Source: GCA-2861595 sp035536185
GTDB taxonomy: Bacteria > Actinomycetota > Acidimicrobiia > Acidimicrobiales > GCA-2861595
DNA length: 55,618 nucleotides
Assembly (NCBI GenBank): GCA_035536185.1
Contig: DATLOM010000079.1
Coordinates: 1-55,618 of the forward strand
Reading direction: 5' to 3'
Positions within the stretch are counted from its first letter, which is position 1. Each line of letters opens with the position of its first letter. The notes under the pieces were generated by a model that saw nothing but the letters and a program-made list of their open reading frames with translations, searched no databases and had not been told where the DNA came from. Of this stretch, positions 32,171 through 40,225 are shown piece by piece. Position numbers and translations under genes: made by a program.

Positions 32171-33343
32171 GTGCCCGTCACCGAAGCCGAAGTCATCGAG
32201 GCCCTGCGCCCCGTCCAGGATCCGGAGCTCCACGTGAGCATCGTCGATCTCGGCATGGTGAAGCGGGTCGACATCGACGGCGGCCGGGTGGGCGTGCTGG
32301 TGGCCCTCACCGTCGCCGGCTGCCCACTGCGGGCGGAGATCACCACCCGGGTCACCGATGCCGTGATGCCGCTGGACGGCGTGGCTTCGGTCGACGTCGA
32401 CATGGTCGTGATGACCGACGAGGAGCGGGCCGTGGTGCGCGAGCGCATGGGCCAGGTGCAGGGCACAGGCGGGGGCGGCCATGCCCACGGCGGTGGCGGT
32501 ACCGGCCCCGCCGGCCAGCGCCTCGGCCACGAGGAGGGCCGTACCAACCAGTTCATGAAGCCCGGGTGCCGCACCCGCGTGCTGGGCATCTCGTCGGGCA
32601 AGGGCGGCGTGGGCAAGTCGTCGGTGACGGTCAACACCGCCATCACGCTTGCCCGCCGGGGCCACGAGGTGGCCGTGCTCGACGCCGACGTCTACGGGTT
32701 CTCGGTGCCCAAGATGCTCGGGATCACCCAGGACCCCGTCGTCCTGGACGACCTCATCGTGCCCCCTGTGGCCCACGGCGTGAAGGTGATCTCCATTGGC
32801 TTCTTCGTGGAGGAGGACCAGCCCGTGATGTGGCGAGGGCCCATGCTCCACAAGGCGTTGGAGCAGTTCCTGGTCGACGTGCTCTGGGGCGAGCTGGACT
32901 ACCTGCTCATCGACATGCCGCCGGGCACCGGCGACGTGGCTCTGTCGATGGCCCAGTACCTGCCCCGGGCCGAGGTGTTCGTGGTCACCACGCCCCAGCC
33001 CGCCGCCCAGCGGGTCGCCCAGCGCACGGCGTTCATGGCCCGCAAGGTCAACCTGCCGCTCCGGGGCGTCATCGAGAACATGTCGTGGTTCACCGGCGAC
33101 GACGGCACCCGCTACGAGCTGTTCGGCGCCGGCGGCGGGGCCCACCTCGCCGAGGTGTTGGGGGTTCCATTGCTGGGACAGGTGCCCCTGGTCCCGGCGC
33201 TCCGCGAGGGCGGCGATGTCGGCCTGCCGGTGACCGTCTCCGATCCAGAGGGCGAAGCCGCCGCCGCCTTCGACCACATCGCCGACCAGCTTGTCGCCAT
33301 GGGCCCGGGCCGCATCTTCCGCCCCGAGCTCAAGATCAGCTGA
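32171..33343 (+). CDS. mrp: Mrp/ApbC-type Fe-S carrier ATPase
   Basis: 390 residues. GTG 32171 is chosen because GGAGG lies five bases upstream; GTG 32147 is also in frame. An N-terminal MIP18/DUF59 domain (about 1-85, PELHVSIVDLGMV) and a His/Gly-rich linker (GGGGHAHGGGG) precede the P-loop ATPase with SSGKGGVGKSSVTVN, DADVYGFSVPKMLG and DMPPGTGDVALS. The usual CxxC after ENMS is absent: the sequence is ENMSWFTGDDGTRYELFG. It probably carries Fe-S clusters to target proteins; loss of CxxC suggests a different cluster-ligand set. A palindromic repeat follows the stop. Confidence 0.9.
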   Translation: MPVTEAEVIEALRPVQDPELHVSIVDLGMVKRVDIDGGRVGVLVALTVAGCPLRAEITTRVTDAVMPLDGVASVDVDMVVMTDEERAVVRERMGQVQGTGGGGHAHGGGGTGPAGQRLGHEEGRTNQFMKPGCRTRVLGISSGKGGVGKSSVTVNTAITLARRGHEVAVLDADVYGFSVPKMLGITQDPVVLDDLIVPPVAHGVKVISIGFFVEEDQPVMWRGPMLHKALEQFLVDVLWGELDYLLIDMPPGTGDVALSMAQYLPRAEVFVVTTPQPAAQRVAQRTAFMARKVNLPLRGVIENMSWFTGDDGTRYELFGAGGGAHLAEVLGVPLLGQVPLVPALREGGDVGLPVTVSDPEGEAAAAFDHIADQLVAMGPGRIFRPELKIS

Positions 33344-33357
33344 CCCACCCATTCACC

Positions 33358-33406
33358 CGTTGCGAGTACATAGCGGGCTGTTTCCGCCCCCTATGTACTC
33401 GCAGCG
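33358..33406. repeat. Palindromic repeat, copy 3 (inverted)
   Basis: CGTTGCGAGTACATAGCGGG at the left and CCCTATGTACTCGCAGCG at the right flank a CTGTTTCCGCC centre. It matches the reverse complement of copy 2 (23758-23806) nearly throughout. It lies 15 bases after the mrp stop and could end mrp transcription. Confidence 0.95.
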
Positions 33407-33455
33407 CCAGCGGTCTTTCGGAGGGCACGGCCTCCAGCTCCCTGCCCGCGGTTGC

Positions 33456-33798
33456 GATGCCCACGACCGCCGCTTCGTCCGCACCCTCGGGCGGACCGCT
33501 CTGCACGAGTGGGCAAGTTCCACCCTGGCCAGAAGCTCAACGCCGCGTTCACCGCCGGCTCCATCCCGGTCCTGCTGGCGACGGGCGTGGTCATGCGCTG
33601 GTTCGAGCCCTTCCCCCTGTCGTGGCGTACCGGCGCCACGTTCGTGCACGATTGGGTCGCCCTCGGGCTCTACGTAACGGGTCGCCATCCACATCGTCAA
33701 GGCCACCTCGGACTGCCAGGCCAATGTCCGGCATGTGGGGCGGGACCGTCAGCGACCGCTGGGCGCACCCACCACCCCCGCTGGCACGAGGAGCTGAC
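33456..33798 (+). pseudogene. Formate dehydrogenase-type cytochrome b subunit, decayed fragment
   Basis: Pieces in successive frames match the gamma/cytochrome b subunit of formate dehydrogenases: DRRFVRTLG, then VGKFHPGQKLNAAFTAG with MRWFEPFPLSWRTGATFVHD, then VAIHIVKATSD, GMWGGTVSDRWA and HHPRWHEEL. At least four frame changes occur in ~340 bases, and the first helices are missing. No catalytic or Fe-S subunit of the enzyme remains nearby. The intact protein would carry quinone-linked haem b; this copy is dead. Confidence 0.8.
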
Positions 33799-33899
33799 GG
33801 CGCCGTGCCGGTGCCCGAAGGCCCCTGGACCCCCGCTAGACCGCGACGGCCACGAGTCACCAGCACTCGCCGGGGTGACGCCATGGGGAACCTGGCAGC

Positions 33900-34130
33900 A
33901 TGACGGTCGTGACCGAGCCGCAAACGGGCGACCACGAGCCCACGGGTAGAGACGAAGCTCATCGAGGCACGTCCCTCCGAAGGCATGTCTCGATGGTCGT
34001 GGCCAGCATGGTCGCCGGGACCGCGTTGGGGTTCGCCTCTCTGGCCTTCCCAGGTCCACTCGCCGTAGTGATGTTCACGTCCGCCTTCGCTATTTGGATC
34101 GTGACGAGGCTCAGGAACGCAAGCCGTTAG
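33900..34130 (+). CDS. Small two-helix membrane protein
   Basis: 76 residues from ATG 33900. A hydrophilic N-terminus of ~30 residues precedes two hydrophobic segments (MVVASMVAGTALGFASLAF and LAVVMFTSAFAIWIVTRL). No family is recognised. There is no strong ribosome site, and the gene follows a pseudogene, so it may be a chance frame; codon use is unremarkable. Confidence 0.4.
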   Translation: MTVVTEPQTGDHEPTGRDEAHRGTSLRRHVSMVVASMVAGTALGFASLAFPGPLAVVMFTSAFAIWIVTRLRNASR

Positions 34131-34264
34131 CTGAGCAACGAATAGGAGGTAGGGCAGGAAGGCCGGCAAAGTCACTGAGCCCTCGAAGCGCGCCGCCCCC
34201 GGTCCCGCCACCGGCCTCGGTACGGTGAGGAGGCGGTCGTCGGCCCTAGGAGCTTGGTTCGCAG

Positions 34265-36052
34265 ATGAAGGATCTCGATCAGCGGCTGCTGGAGGGCCTG
34301 CGGGAGATGGGCGCGACGGCCGAGCCGCCACCGGGGCTGTTCGAGCGGGCACGGGGCCGCATGGTGGCCTACCGCCGGCGGGTGCGCATCGGCGCCGCCC
34401 TGGTCGCCCTGGCCACCCTCGTTGCCGCCGTCACCGTGCTGCCGGTCGTCAACCGCCGGGCCCGTGAGGGTCGCCAGGGCACGACCTCCACCGTTGCGGG
34501 AGTGCCTGCCGACCCCGAAGTCGGGCACTGGGCCGTGCTGGGCACGTCCCCACTGGTGATCGACGAGCAGGGTGCCGCGCTGTCCATATGGACCGGTGAC
34601 AACGTGATCGTCTGGGCCGAGGCAGAGGCCGCCGGTGCCCGCCTCGACCCGGCCACAGGCCGGTGGAGGCGTGTGGCCAACAGCCCGCTGACCCCCCGGC
34701 AGGGGGCGTCGGCGATCTGGACGGGCAAGGAGATGCTGGTTTGGGGTGGGCGGTCCGGTGACCGGGTGGCGACCGACCCCGGTGCCGCCTACGACCCGGT
34801 CACCGATGCGTGGCGCCCCCTTCCCCGACCGCCGATCCGCCTGCGGGCCGGCCACAGCGTGGTGTGGACCGGCACCGAGATGCTCGTGTGGGGCGGCGCC
34901 GGCAACCTGCCCCGCCCTCCCCACTTCGCCGACGGCGCCGCCTACGACCCGGCCACCGACCGCTGGCGCCGGCTGCCCCAGGCGCCCTTGCTCCGCCGGG
35001 CGGGCCACTCCGCCGTCTGGACCGGCCGGGAGATGGTGGTGTGGGGCGGCGGCGAGACCGCCGCCCGGGTCACCTCCTTCGCCGACGGCGCCGCCTTCGA
35101 TCCGGGAACGCAGTCCTGGCGCCCCCTTCCACCGTCCCCCCTCGTGTCCCGTAGCGCCCACACCGCGGTGTGGAGCGGGGCCCAGCTCCTGGTGTGGGCC
35201 GGCCGGTCCCGCGACGGCCCCATTTCCGACGGCGCGTCATGGGACCCGGCCACGGGTGATTGGTCCCCCCTTCCGGTGGCGCCCCTCGGCCCCCGCGCCC
35301 AGCACACCGCTGTCTGGAGCGGGACCGAGATGATCGTCTGGGGCGGGGCGGGGGCCGGTCGCCGGCGCTTCGCAGACGGCGCCGCCTACAACCCGACCCG
35401 CGGCGCGTGGCGCCGCCTGCCTGGCGTCCTGCTCTCGTCCCGCTTCGACCACGCCTCCACCTGGACGGGATCGGCCATGTTCGTGTGGGGCGGCCGGGCT
35501 CCGGGCGACCGGCCACCGGCCGACGGGGCCCTCTTCCGCCTCGGCCCCGCCCCCAAGCCGGCACCCGGTGCAAAGGGCGCCGCCGCCGGCTCTGCCAAGC
35601 CCCAACCGAGCAGGGACACGGCCGACAGCCCGTGCCTCGACAAGCGCCGGGCCCAGCCCACACCGGTGGACGTGGAGCGCTTCGTGGAGGGCTTCATGCG
35701 GCTGCGGACCATCGGCACCGGCGCCGAAGAATGCCTGTCCTCGCTGGCGTTGCGCCAGTACCGGCCCGATCTGGCCGCCCGCCGCGACCTCGGATCGGAG
35801 CCCCCGCCGCTTTGTCTCTACGAGTGTGGCCGAGCCGTCGTCGTCGGCCTGCGCCGGGACGACGATTGGCTGAGGGGCCGGTCCAGCGGCGCCTACACCG
35901 CCACCGTGAAGGTGGTGCTGGAGCAGCCCAATGGCGCCGGCGGCGTCACCGAGCACGTGATCGAGGAGATCATCACCGTGGCACCGGGACAGACCTGGTC
36001 AGGCCGCAGCGCCCGCCTCGTGGTCCAGCAGGCGACGACCTCCCCAGGCTGA
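34265..36052 (+). CDS. Membrane-anchored kelch-repeat protein
   Basis: 595 residues. Cytoplasmic residues 1-40 (MKDLDQRLLEGLREMGATAE) precede one membrane helix (about 42-62); at least six kelch repeats of ~57 residues follow (about 95-425), each with a TAVW(S/T)G.EM.VWGG.....DGA.YDP...W..LP pattern. A linker (GAKGAAAGSAKPQ) leads to a C-terminal domain (about 455-595) with four cysteines in two short clusters and no recognised family. It resembles anti-sigma-like exported propellers of actinobacteria; no sigma factor gene adjoins, and function is unknown. Confidence 0.75.
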   Translation: MKDLDQRLLEGLREMGATAEPPPGLFERARGRMVAYRRRVRIGAALVALATLVAAVTVLPVVNRRAREGRQGTTSTVAGVPADPEVGHWAVLGTSPLVIDEQGAALSIWTGDNVIVWAEAEAAGARLDPATGRWRRVANSPLTPRQGASAIWTGKEMLVWGGRSGDRVATDPGAAYDPVTDAWRPLPRPPIRLRAGHSVVWTGTEMLVWGGAGNLPRPPHFADGAAYDPATDRWRRLPQAPLLRRAGHSAVWTGREMVVWGGGETAARVTSFADGAAFDPGTQSWRPLPPSPLVSRSAHTAVWSGAQLLVWAGRSRDGPISDGASWDPATGDWSPLPVAPLGPRAQHTAVWSGTEMIVWGGAGAGRRRFADGAAYNPTRGAWRRLPGVLLSSRFDHASTWTGSAMFVWGGRAPGDRPPADGALFRLGPAPKPAPGAKGAAAGSAKPQPSRDTADSPCLDKRRAQPTPVDVERFVEGFMRLRTIGTGAEECLSSLALRQYRPDLAARRDLGSEPPPLCLYECGRAVVVGLRRDDDWLRGRSSGAYTATVKVVLEQPNGAGGVTEHVIEEIITVAPGQTWSGRSARLVVQQATTSPG

Positions 36053-36088
36053 CGAAAGGCCGCCCAAGGGGCCCATTGCTCGCCTCGC

Positions 36089-37198
36089 TCAGACGCCTCG
36101 CGGGAGCTTGACCGGGTCCCAGCCGAGGACCTCCACGGCCATGCTCAGGGCGTAGCGGTCGGTCATGCCGCTCACGTGATGCACGGCGGCGGCCACACGA
36201 TCGATCTGGGCCCCGTCGCCGGCCCCGTTGCCCGCCCCGCCGCCGCCCCCCCCGCCGCCGTCAATCGCCGCCGGATGGGCCACGTACCAGTCGGTCAGGT
36301 CCCTCAGAAGAGCGATCACCCGGTCGGCCTGCGCCACCGACTCCGGCCGCAGGTAGATGCGCTCGAAGTTGAAGGCCCGGAACGCCTCCAGCGCCTCCGC
36401 CTCGGCCGCCGCCATCCCGATCCGTCCCGTGGTGGCGATGGTGTCGAGCATGGCCGTGATGAAGGTGTTGAGCTGGGCCGAGCGCCGCAGGCCCACCACG
36501 CCGGCCACCGAAGCGGGAAGGTCGGAGGCCCTCACGATGCCGGCCCGCACCGCGTCCTCGAAGTCGTGGCAGACGTAGGCGATGCGGTCGGCCCACGCCA
36601 CCACCTCCCCCTCGGGCGTCGCCGGCGCCGGCCGGTTCCAGGAGTGGTTGCGCACGGCATCCAGCGTCTCCACGCACAGGTTGAGGGGCGCCAGCACGAC
36701 GTCGGCCCCGTAGACGGCATGGTGGTAGCCGCCGGCCAGGAATGGCGAGAAGGCATCTTCGGACGCGTGCCCGGCCGGGCCGTGGCCGCAGTCGTGGCCG
36801 GTGGCCGCCGCCGCCGTGAGCGCAACGTTGAGGCCGGCGGGCCGGGCGATACCCACCGCCACCTGCGACACCTCGATGGCGTGGGTGAGGCGGGTGCGGA
36901 GATGGTCGTCGTCGGGAGCGATGAACACCTGGCACTTGCCGGCCAGGCGCCGGAAGGGCCGCGAGTGGTGGATCCGGTCGAGGTCGCGCTCGAAGCAGGT
37001 GCGGAAGGGATCGGGCTCCTCGGCCTGGGCCCGGTTGCCGGCGCCCGAAGCCCGGGTGGCGCCGGCAGCCAGCAGTGCGTCCTCGGTCTCCTCGCGAGCC
37101 TGGCGGGCGAGCAGGCCGTGGGGGGCCTCGCCGACGCCCAGTGCTTCGTGGGCGACGGCCGGCGCCGGCGCCACCGGCCGTGCAGAGGCGGGGTTCAC
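36089..37198 (-). CDS. dgt: HD-domain dGTPase-like triphosphohydrolase
   Basis: 369 residues from GTG 37198. HD motifs are visible: HHSRPFRRLAGKCQVF, RTRLTHAIEVSQVA (His), TGHDCGHGPAGHASEDAF (His-Asp) and VAWADRIAYVCHDFEDA. This is the dNTPase arrangement, hydrolysing dGTP to deoxyguanosine and triphosphate, though substrate preference cannot be read from sequence. A glycine run (GGGGGGGGAGNG) interrupts the C-terminal part. Its start lies 22 bases from that of the first CooC-like ATPase on the other strand. Confidence 0.85.
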   Translation of the reverse strand: MNPASARPVAPAPAVAHEALGVGEAPHGLLARQAREETEDALLAAGATRASGAGNRAQAEEPDPFRTCFERDLDRIHHSRPFRRLAGKCQVFIAPDDDHLRTRLTHAIEVSQVAVGIARPAGLNVALTAAAATGHDCGHGPAGHASEDAFSPFLAGGYHHAVYGADVVLAPLNLCVETLDAVRNHSWNRPAPATPEGEVVAWADRIAYVCHDFEDAVRAGIVRASDLPASVAGVVGLRRSAQLNTFITAMLDTIATTGRIGMAAAEAEALEAFRAFNFERIYLRPESVAQADRVIALLRDLTDWYVAHPAAIDGGGGGGGGAGNGAGDGAQIDRVAAAVHHVSGMTDRYALSMAVEVLGWDPVKLPRGV

Positions 37199-37220
37199 GA
37201 ACCTACGGTAGCCAGCACCT

Positions 37221-38024
37221 GTGACGACACCTGTCACCCACCCCGTGAAGCTCCGTACCCGCCGGCGCCAGGACGACCCGCTCCGGGTCGCCTTCGTGGG
37301 CAAGGGCGGAGCGGGCAAGAGCATGATCGCCGGCACCCTCGCCCGGCTGCTGGCCCGGCGCGGGCGCAAGGTCCTGGCCGTCGATCTGGACTCCAACCCG
37401 GGGCTGCAGTTCAGCCTGGGCCTGGGCGGCGCCATCGAGGCGGGGCTCCCGGCCGAGGCGGTCGAGGAGGACGAACGTGCCGTGTACGGCTGGCGCCTGG
37501 CCGCCGGACTGACGGTCGGGGACGCCGTCGACCGCTTCGCCGGCACCGCCCCCGAAGGCGTGCGCTACCTCGGCATCGGCAAGATCCACGAGGACGACCA
37601 GCGCCGGCCCCGCCGGTCGATCACTGCGGTCCGCACGATCCTGCGGGAGCTCGACGACCCGACGTGGGACATGGTGGGCGACCTCGAGGCCGGCACGACC
37701 ACACCCTTCGAGCGCTACCACAGCTTCGCCGACCGGGTCCTGCTCGTGGTCAACCCGGCCCACAGCTCCGCCCTCGCCGGCCGGCGCATCCTGCCGCTGG
37801 TGGACGACGTCCCCCTCGCCGTGGTCGCCAACCGCTGGAACGGAGGCCCCGACCACGAAGGCTTCCCGGCCATCGCCCGGGTACCGTTCGACCCGGAGGC
37901 GGTCGAGGCCGAGCGGGCCGGCCTGGCGCCACTCGATCACTGCCCGAGCTCACCCGCCATCCGCGCCATCGACGAGCTGGTCGATGTCCTGCTGGCCCGA
38001 ACCCCGGAGGGGAAGCCACGATGA
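37221..38024 (+). CDS. CooC/MinD-type P-loop ATPase, first of a pair
   Basis: 267 residues. The deviant Walker A is VAFVGKGGAGKSMIAGTL; the switch region is VDLDSNPGLQFSLGLG and the second motif DMVGDLEAGTTTPFERY. This is the CooC-type branch of SIMIBI ATPases that helps insert metal clusters (nickel in CO dehydrogenase). It lacks the CooC cysteine pair. The stop overlaps the next ATG, so the pair is translated together; a heterodimer is plausible but inferred. No CO dehydrogenase gene is in the window. Confidence 0.8.
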   Translation: MTTPVTHPVKLRTRRRQDDPLRVAFVGKGGAGKSMIAGTLARLLARRGRKVLAVDLDSNPGLQFSLGLGGAIEAGLPAEAVEEDERAVYGWRLAAGLTVGDAVDRFAGTAPEGVRYLGIGKIHEDDQRRPRRSITAVRTILRELDDPTWDMVGDLEAGTTTPFERYHSFADRVLLVVNPAHSSALAGRRILPLVDDVPLAVVANRWNGGPDHEGFPAIARVPFDPEAVEAERAGLAPLDHCPSSPAIRAIDELVDVLLARTPEGKPR

Positions 38025-38761
38025 AGATCGCCGTCACCGGCAAGGGGGGGTCGGGCAAGACCACGGTTTCGGCCACCCTCGCCCGCCAGCTGAGCCGCCT
38101 CGGCCACCAGGTCGTGGCCGTCGACAGCGACCCCAACCCGAACCTCGGGCTCTCCCTGGGCCTGTCGATGGCCACGGTGGAGGCGATGCAGCCCATCCTC
38201 AACGCCCTGCTAGACGCCGGCTTCACCCACAACGACCCCCGGCCCGACCCCGACGACCTGCTGGCCCGCTACGGCGTGGACGCTCCCGACGACGTGCGCC
38301 TGGTGGCCACCGGCAAGATCGAGCGCCCCACCTCCTCGTGCCTGTGCTGTGGCTCGCACTCCACCACCCGTGAGTACTTCGCCAACCTCCCGGCTGATGA
38401 CCGCGTCGTCATCACCGACCTGGAAGCCGGCCTCAACGACCTGCTGTGGGCCCAACCGGGCGAGGGCGACGTGGTGATCGTGGTCACCGAGACCAGCGCC
38501 AAGTCCGTCGAGATCGGCCGGCGAGCCTGCCGCATCGCCGAGTCCATGGGCGTCAAGCGCATCATCGCCGTGGCCAACCGCTGCGCCGACGGCGACGACG
38601 GCAGTCACGTGGCCGACGCCCTCGGAGTGGACGTGGTGCGGGTGCCCGAGGACCCGGTAGTCGAACAGGCCGGGCTGGCGCCGGCGGCGCCCCTGGATGT
38701 GGACGAGTCCTCGCCGGCGATGCTGGCGATTGCCGATCTGGCGACCATGCTGGCGCCTTGA
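38021..38761 (+). CDS. CooC-type ATPase with CxCC motif, second of a pair
   Basis: 246 residues. Deviant Walker A is VTGKGGSGKTTVSATL; VDSDPNPNLGLSLGLS follows, and VITDLEAGLNDLLW is the second motif. SSCLCCGSHSTTREYF at about 106-120 places a CxC (plus one Cys) where CooC carries its inter-subunit metal-binding cysteines. The cargo metal or cluster is unknown. Start ATG 38021 overlaps the partner stop (ATGA). Confidence 0.82.
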   Translation: MKIAVTGKGGSGKTTVSATLARQLSRLGHQVVAVDSDPNPNLGLSLGLSMATVEAMQPILNALLDAGFTHNDPRPDPDDLLARYGVDAPDDVRLVATGKIERPTSSCLCCGSHSTTREYFANLPADDRVVITDLEAGLNDLLWAQPGEGDVVIVVTETSAKSVEIGRRACRIAESMGVKRIIAVANRCADGDDGSHVADALGVDVVRVPEDPVVEQAGLAPAAPLDVDESSPAMLAIADLATMLAP

Positions 38762-38907
38762 CATGAAGGGTGGCGCGGGACGTCCTTGGATCTGGGTCAC
38801 CGACCATTTCACGCAAAGCGGCAGCGCTCCCACTGGCCGTGGTCTGGTGGGTGGAGGGGCCACACCATTCAGTCCCCCATCGGCGTAGCGGCACCTATGT
38901 CTCTCGT

Positions 38908-38957
38908 GAAGATACTGAATCTTCGGTATTGACGTTCGGCCTCCGCTCCTCCACTCT
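38908..38957 (+). promoter_or_regulatory. Putative promoter with upstream inverted repeat
   Basis: GAAGAT-ACTGA-ATCTTC (38908-38924) is a perfect inverted repeat. It is followed by TTGACG at 38929-38934 and, 17 bases on, CACTCT at 38952-38957. The same -35 and -10 style (TTGACA-N17-CACTAT) lies before the beta-helix gene at 49570. The inverted repeat could be a regulator site for the secreted operon. Confidence 0.45.
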
Positions 38958-39011
38958 TAGCGGCAGACGGGTGGGCAAACGCCCAGGTCGGGACAGCTGG
39001 AGGAAGATTCG

Positions 39012-40061
39012 ATGACTGTGACACGGCGCATTGTGGGTGTGGCCGTAGCGCTTGCTGTTGCGGCACTCGGCGGGGCCAGCGTGGCGTGGGCATGCTCGGC
39101 CCAGCCTCAAGCTGGCATCAACGGCGGCCAGACCGCCGGCCCAGCGGGCGCCCAGTTGACCGTCGTTGGTCGTGACTTCGGCAATGGGCCTGTTCAGGTG
39201 AGATGGAACTCCAAGAGCGGCCAGCTGCTGGGGCAAGGCCAGGGCCCGAGCTTCTCAGTACCCATCACCATCCCGCAGGCCCCCAAAGGGGTGCACTACA
39301 TCGTCGCCTTCGAGTCAGTAGGCACCTCAACGGCGACTTTCGCCTTCGAGGTGATCGCCCCGGCCAGAGCCAACACCACCAACAGCAACGACACCTCCAA
39401 CGGCACCTCGGGCACCACCGCCAGTTCGGCCAGTGGCGCTGAGGAGCAGGACGTCAGCGATACTGGCTCCAGCACGTCCAACACCTCCGCCAACTCCGGC
39501 TCGAGCGAGCGACAGTCTTCCAACACCCAGTCGCAGTCCTCCGGCACCAGCTCCTCCGGCACCAGCTCGGGGACCATCTCCAGCGGCCAGAGCAGCGAGT
39601 CGTCGAACGCCGCCACTGATGGGACCTCCATCGGCGAGGCGTCCACCAGCCAACCATCCACCGCCACCGCTCGCTCTACCAATGCCGCCGCCACGGCCCC
39701 GGCTACTGGCGCAGGCCCAGCTCTCCAGCCCCGGCCTGCTTCGGCCAACCCCGCGGTAGTGACCAACACCGTCGGCCAGGCTGTGTTCGGTGGATCCAGT
39801 GCCAGCCCGGTGCCTGCTGGTGAGCCTGAGTCTCTCTCGGCGGCCACGGTGTCGGGTGACACCTGGAGCGGCTTTGGCGCCGGCGCCAAGCCCTCCCTGC
39901 TCGACAACGCCTCCACCACCCCCGCTTCCGCAGGAGGCTCCGGCTCAGGCCTCAGCCTCGGAGTGGGCCTGCTGGGAGCAGGGGTGGTGGCTCTGATTGC
40001 CGGCTTTGCCGCCGCTGAGTCCTCCCGCAAGCGGGCTCTAGCCGCTGGCGAAAGGCTCTAG
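39012..40061 (+). CDS. WAC-type secreted protein with Ser/Thr-rich stalk and C-terminal anchor
   Basis: 349 residues; GGAGGAAG lies six bases before the ATG. The signal peptide (1-29) ends GGASVAWACSAQ. An IPT-like domain follows (about 35-115: GAQLTVVGRDFGNGPVQVRW), then ~150 residues of Ser/Thr/Gly/Asn-rich stalk (SSGTSSSGTSSGTISSG), and a C-terminal helix (LGVGLLGAGVVALIAGFAAA) with SSRKR. It looks like a wall-spanning stalk holding a small domain outside. The anchor matches the orphan fragment at 4136. It opens the second secreted-protein cluster. Confidence 0.75.
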   Translation: MTVTRRIVGVAVALAVAALGGASVAWACSAQPQAGINGGQTAGPAGAQLTVVGRDFGNGPVQVRWNSKSGQLLGQGQGPSFSVPITIPQAPKGVHYIVAFESVGTSTATFAFEVIAPARANTTNSNDTSNGTSGTTASSASGAEEQDVSDTGSSTSNTSANSGSSERQSSNTQSQSSGTSSSGTSSGTISSGQSSESSNAATDGTSIGEASTSQPSTATARSTNAAATAPATGAGPALQPRPASANPAVVTNTVGQAVFGGSSASPVPAGEPESLSAATVSGDTWSGFGAGAKPSLLDNASTTPASAGGSGSGLSLGVGLLGAGVVALIAGFAAAESSRKRALAAGERL

Positions 40062-40065
40062 GCGC

Positions 40066-40101
40066 CCTGGGAGGCGCGCCCTGAAGTTTGGGCGCCCCAG
40101 G
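40066..40101 (+). terminator. Weak hairpin after the WAC-type gene
   Basis: CCTGGGAGGCGC can pair imperfectly with GGGCGCCCCAGG across a short loop, five bases after the stop. The next gene continues on the same strand 125 bases later, so read-through is possible. Confidence 0.35.
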
Positions 40102-40225
40102 CAGGACCCTGCCCCTGTGACATCGAACTATTGACGAAGGAACAAAACCAGGTGGCGGCGAACCCCATCTCGGCTCGGACGTCACACAACAAGATCGCAC
40201 ACCAGGGGACGAGGGAACGCTACCG

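Noticed and set aside
36176..38020. Long plus-strand frame upstream of the second CooC-like gene
   Set aside because: Antisense to the dGTPase-like gene and out of frame with the first CooC-like gene; the ATG at 38021 with ATGA overlap is the proper start.
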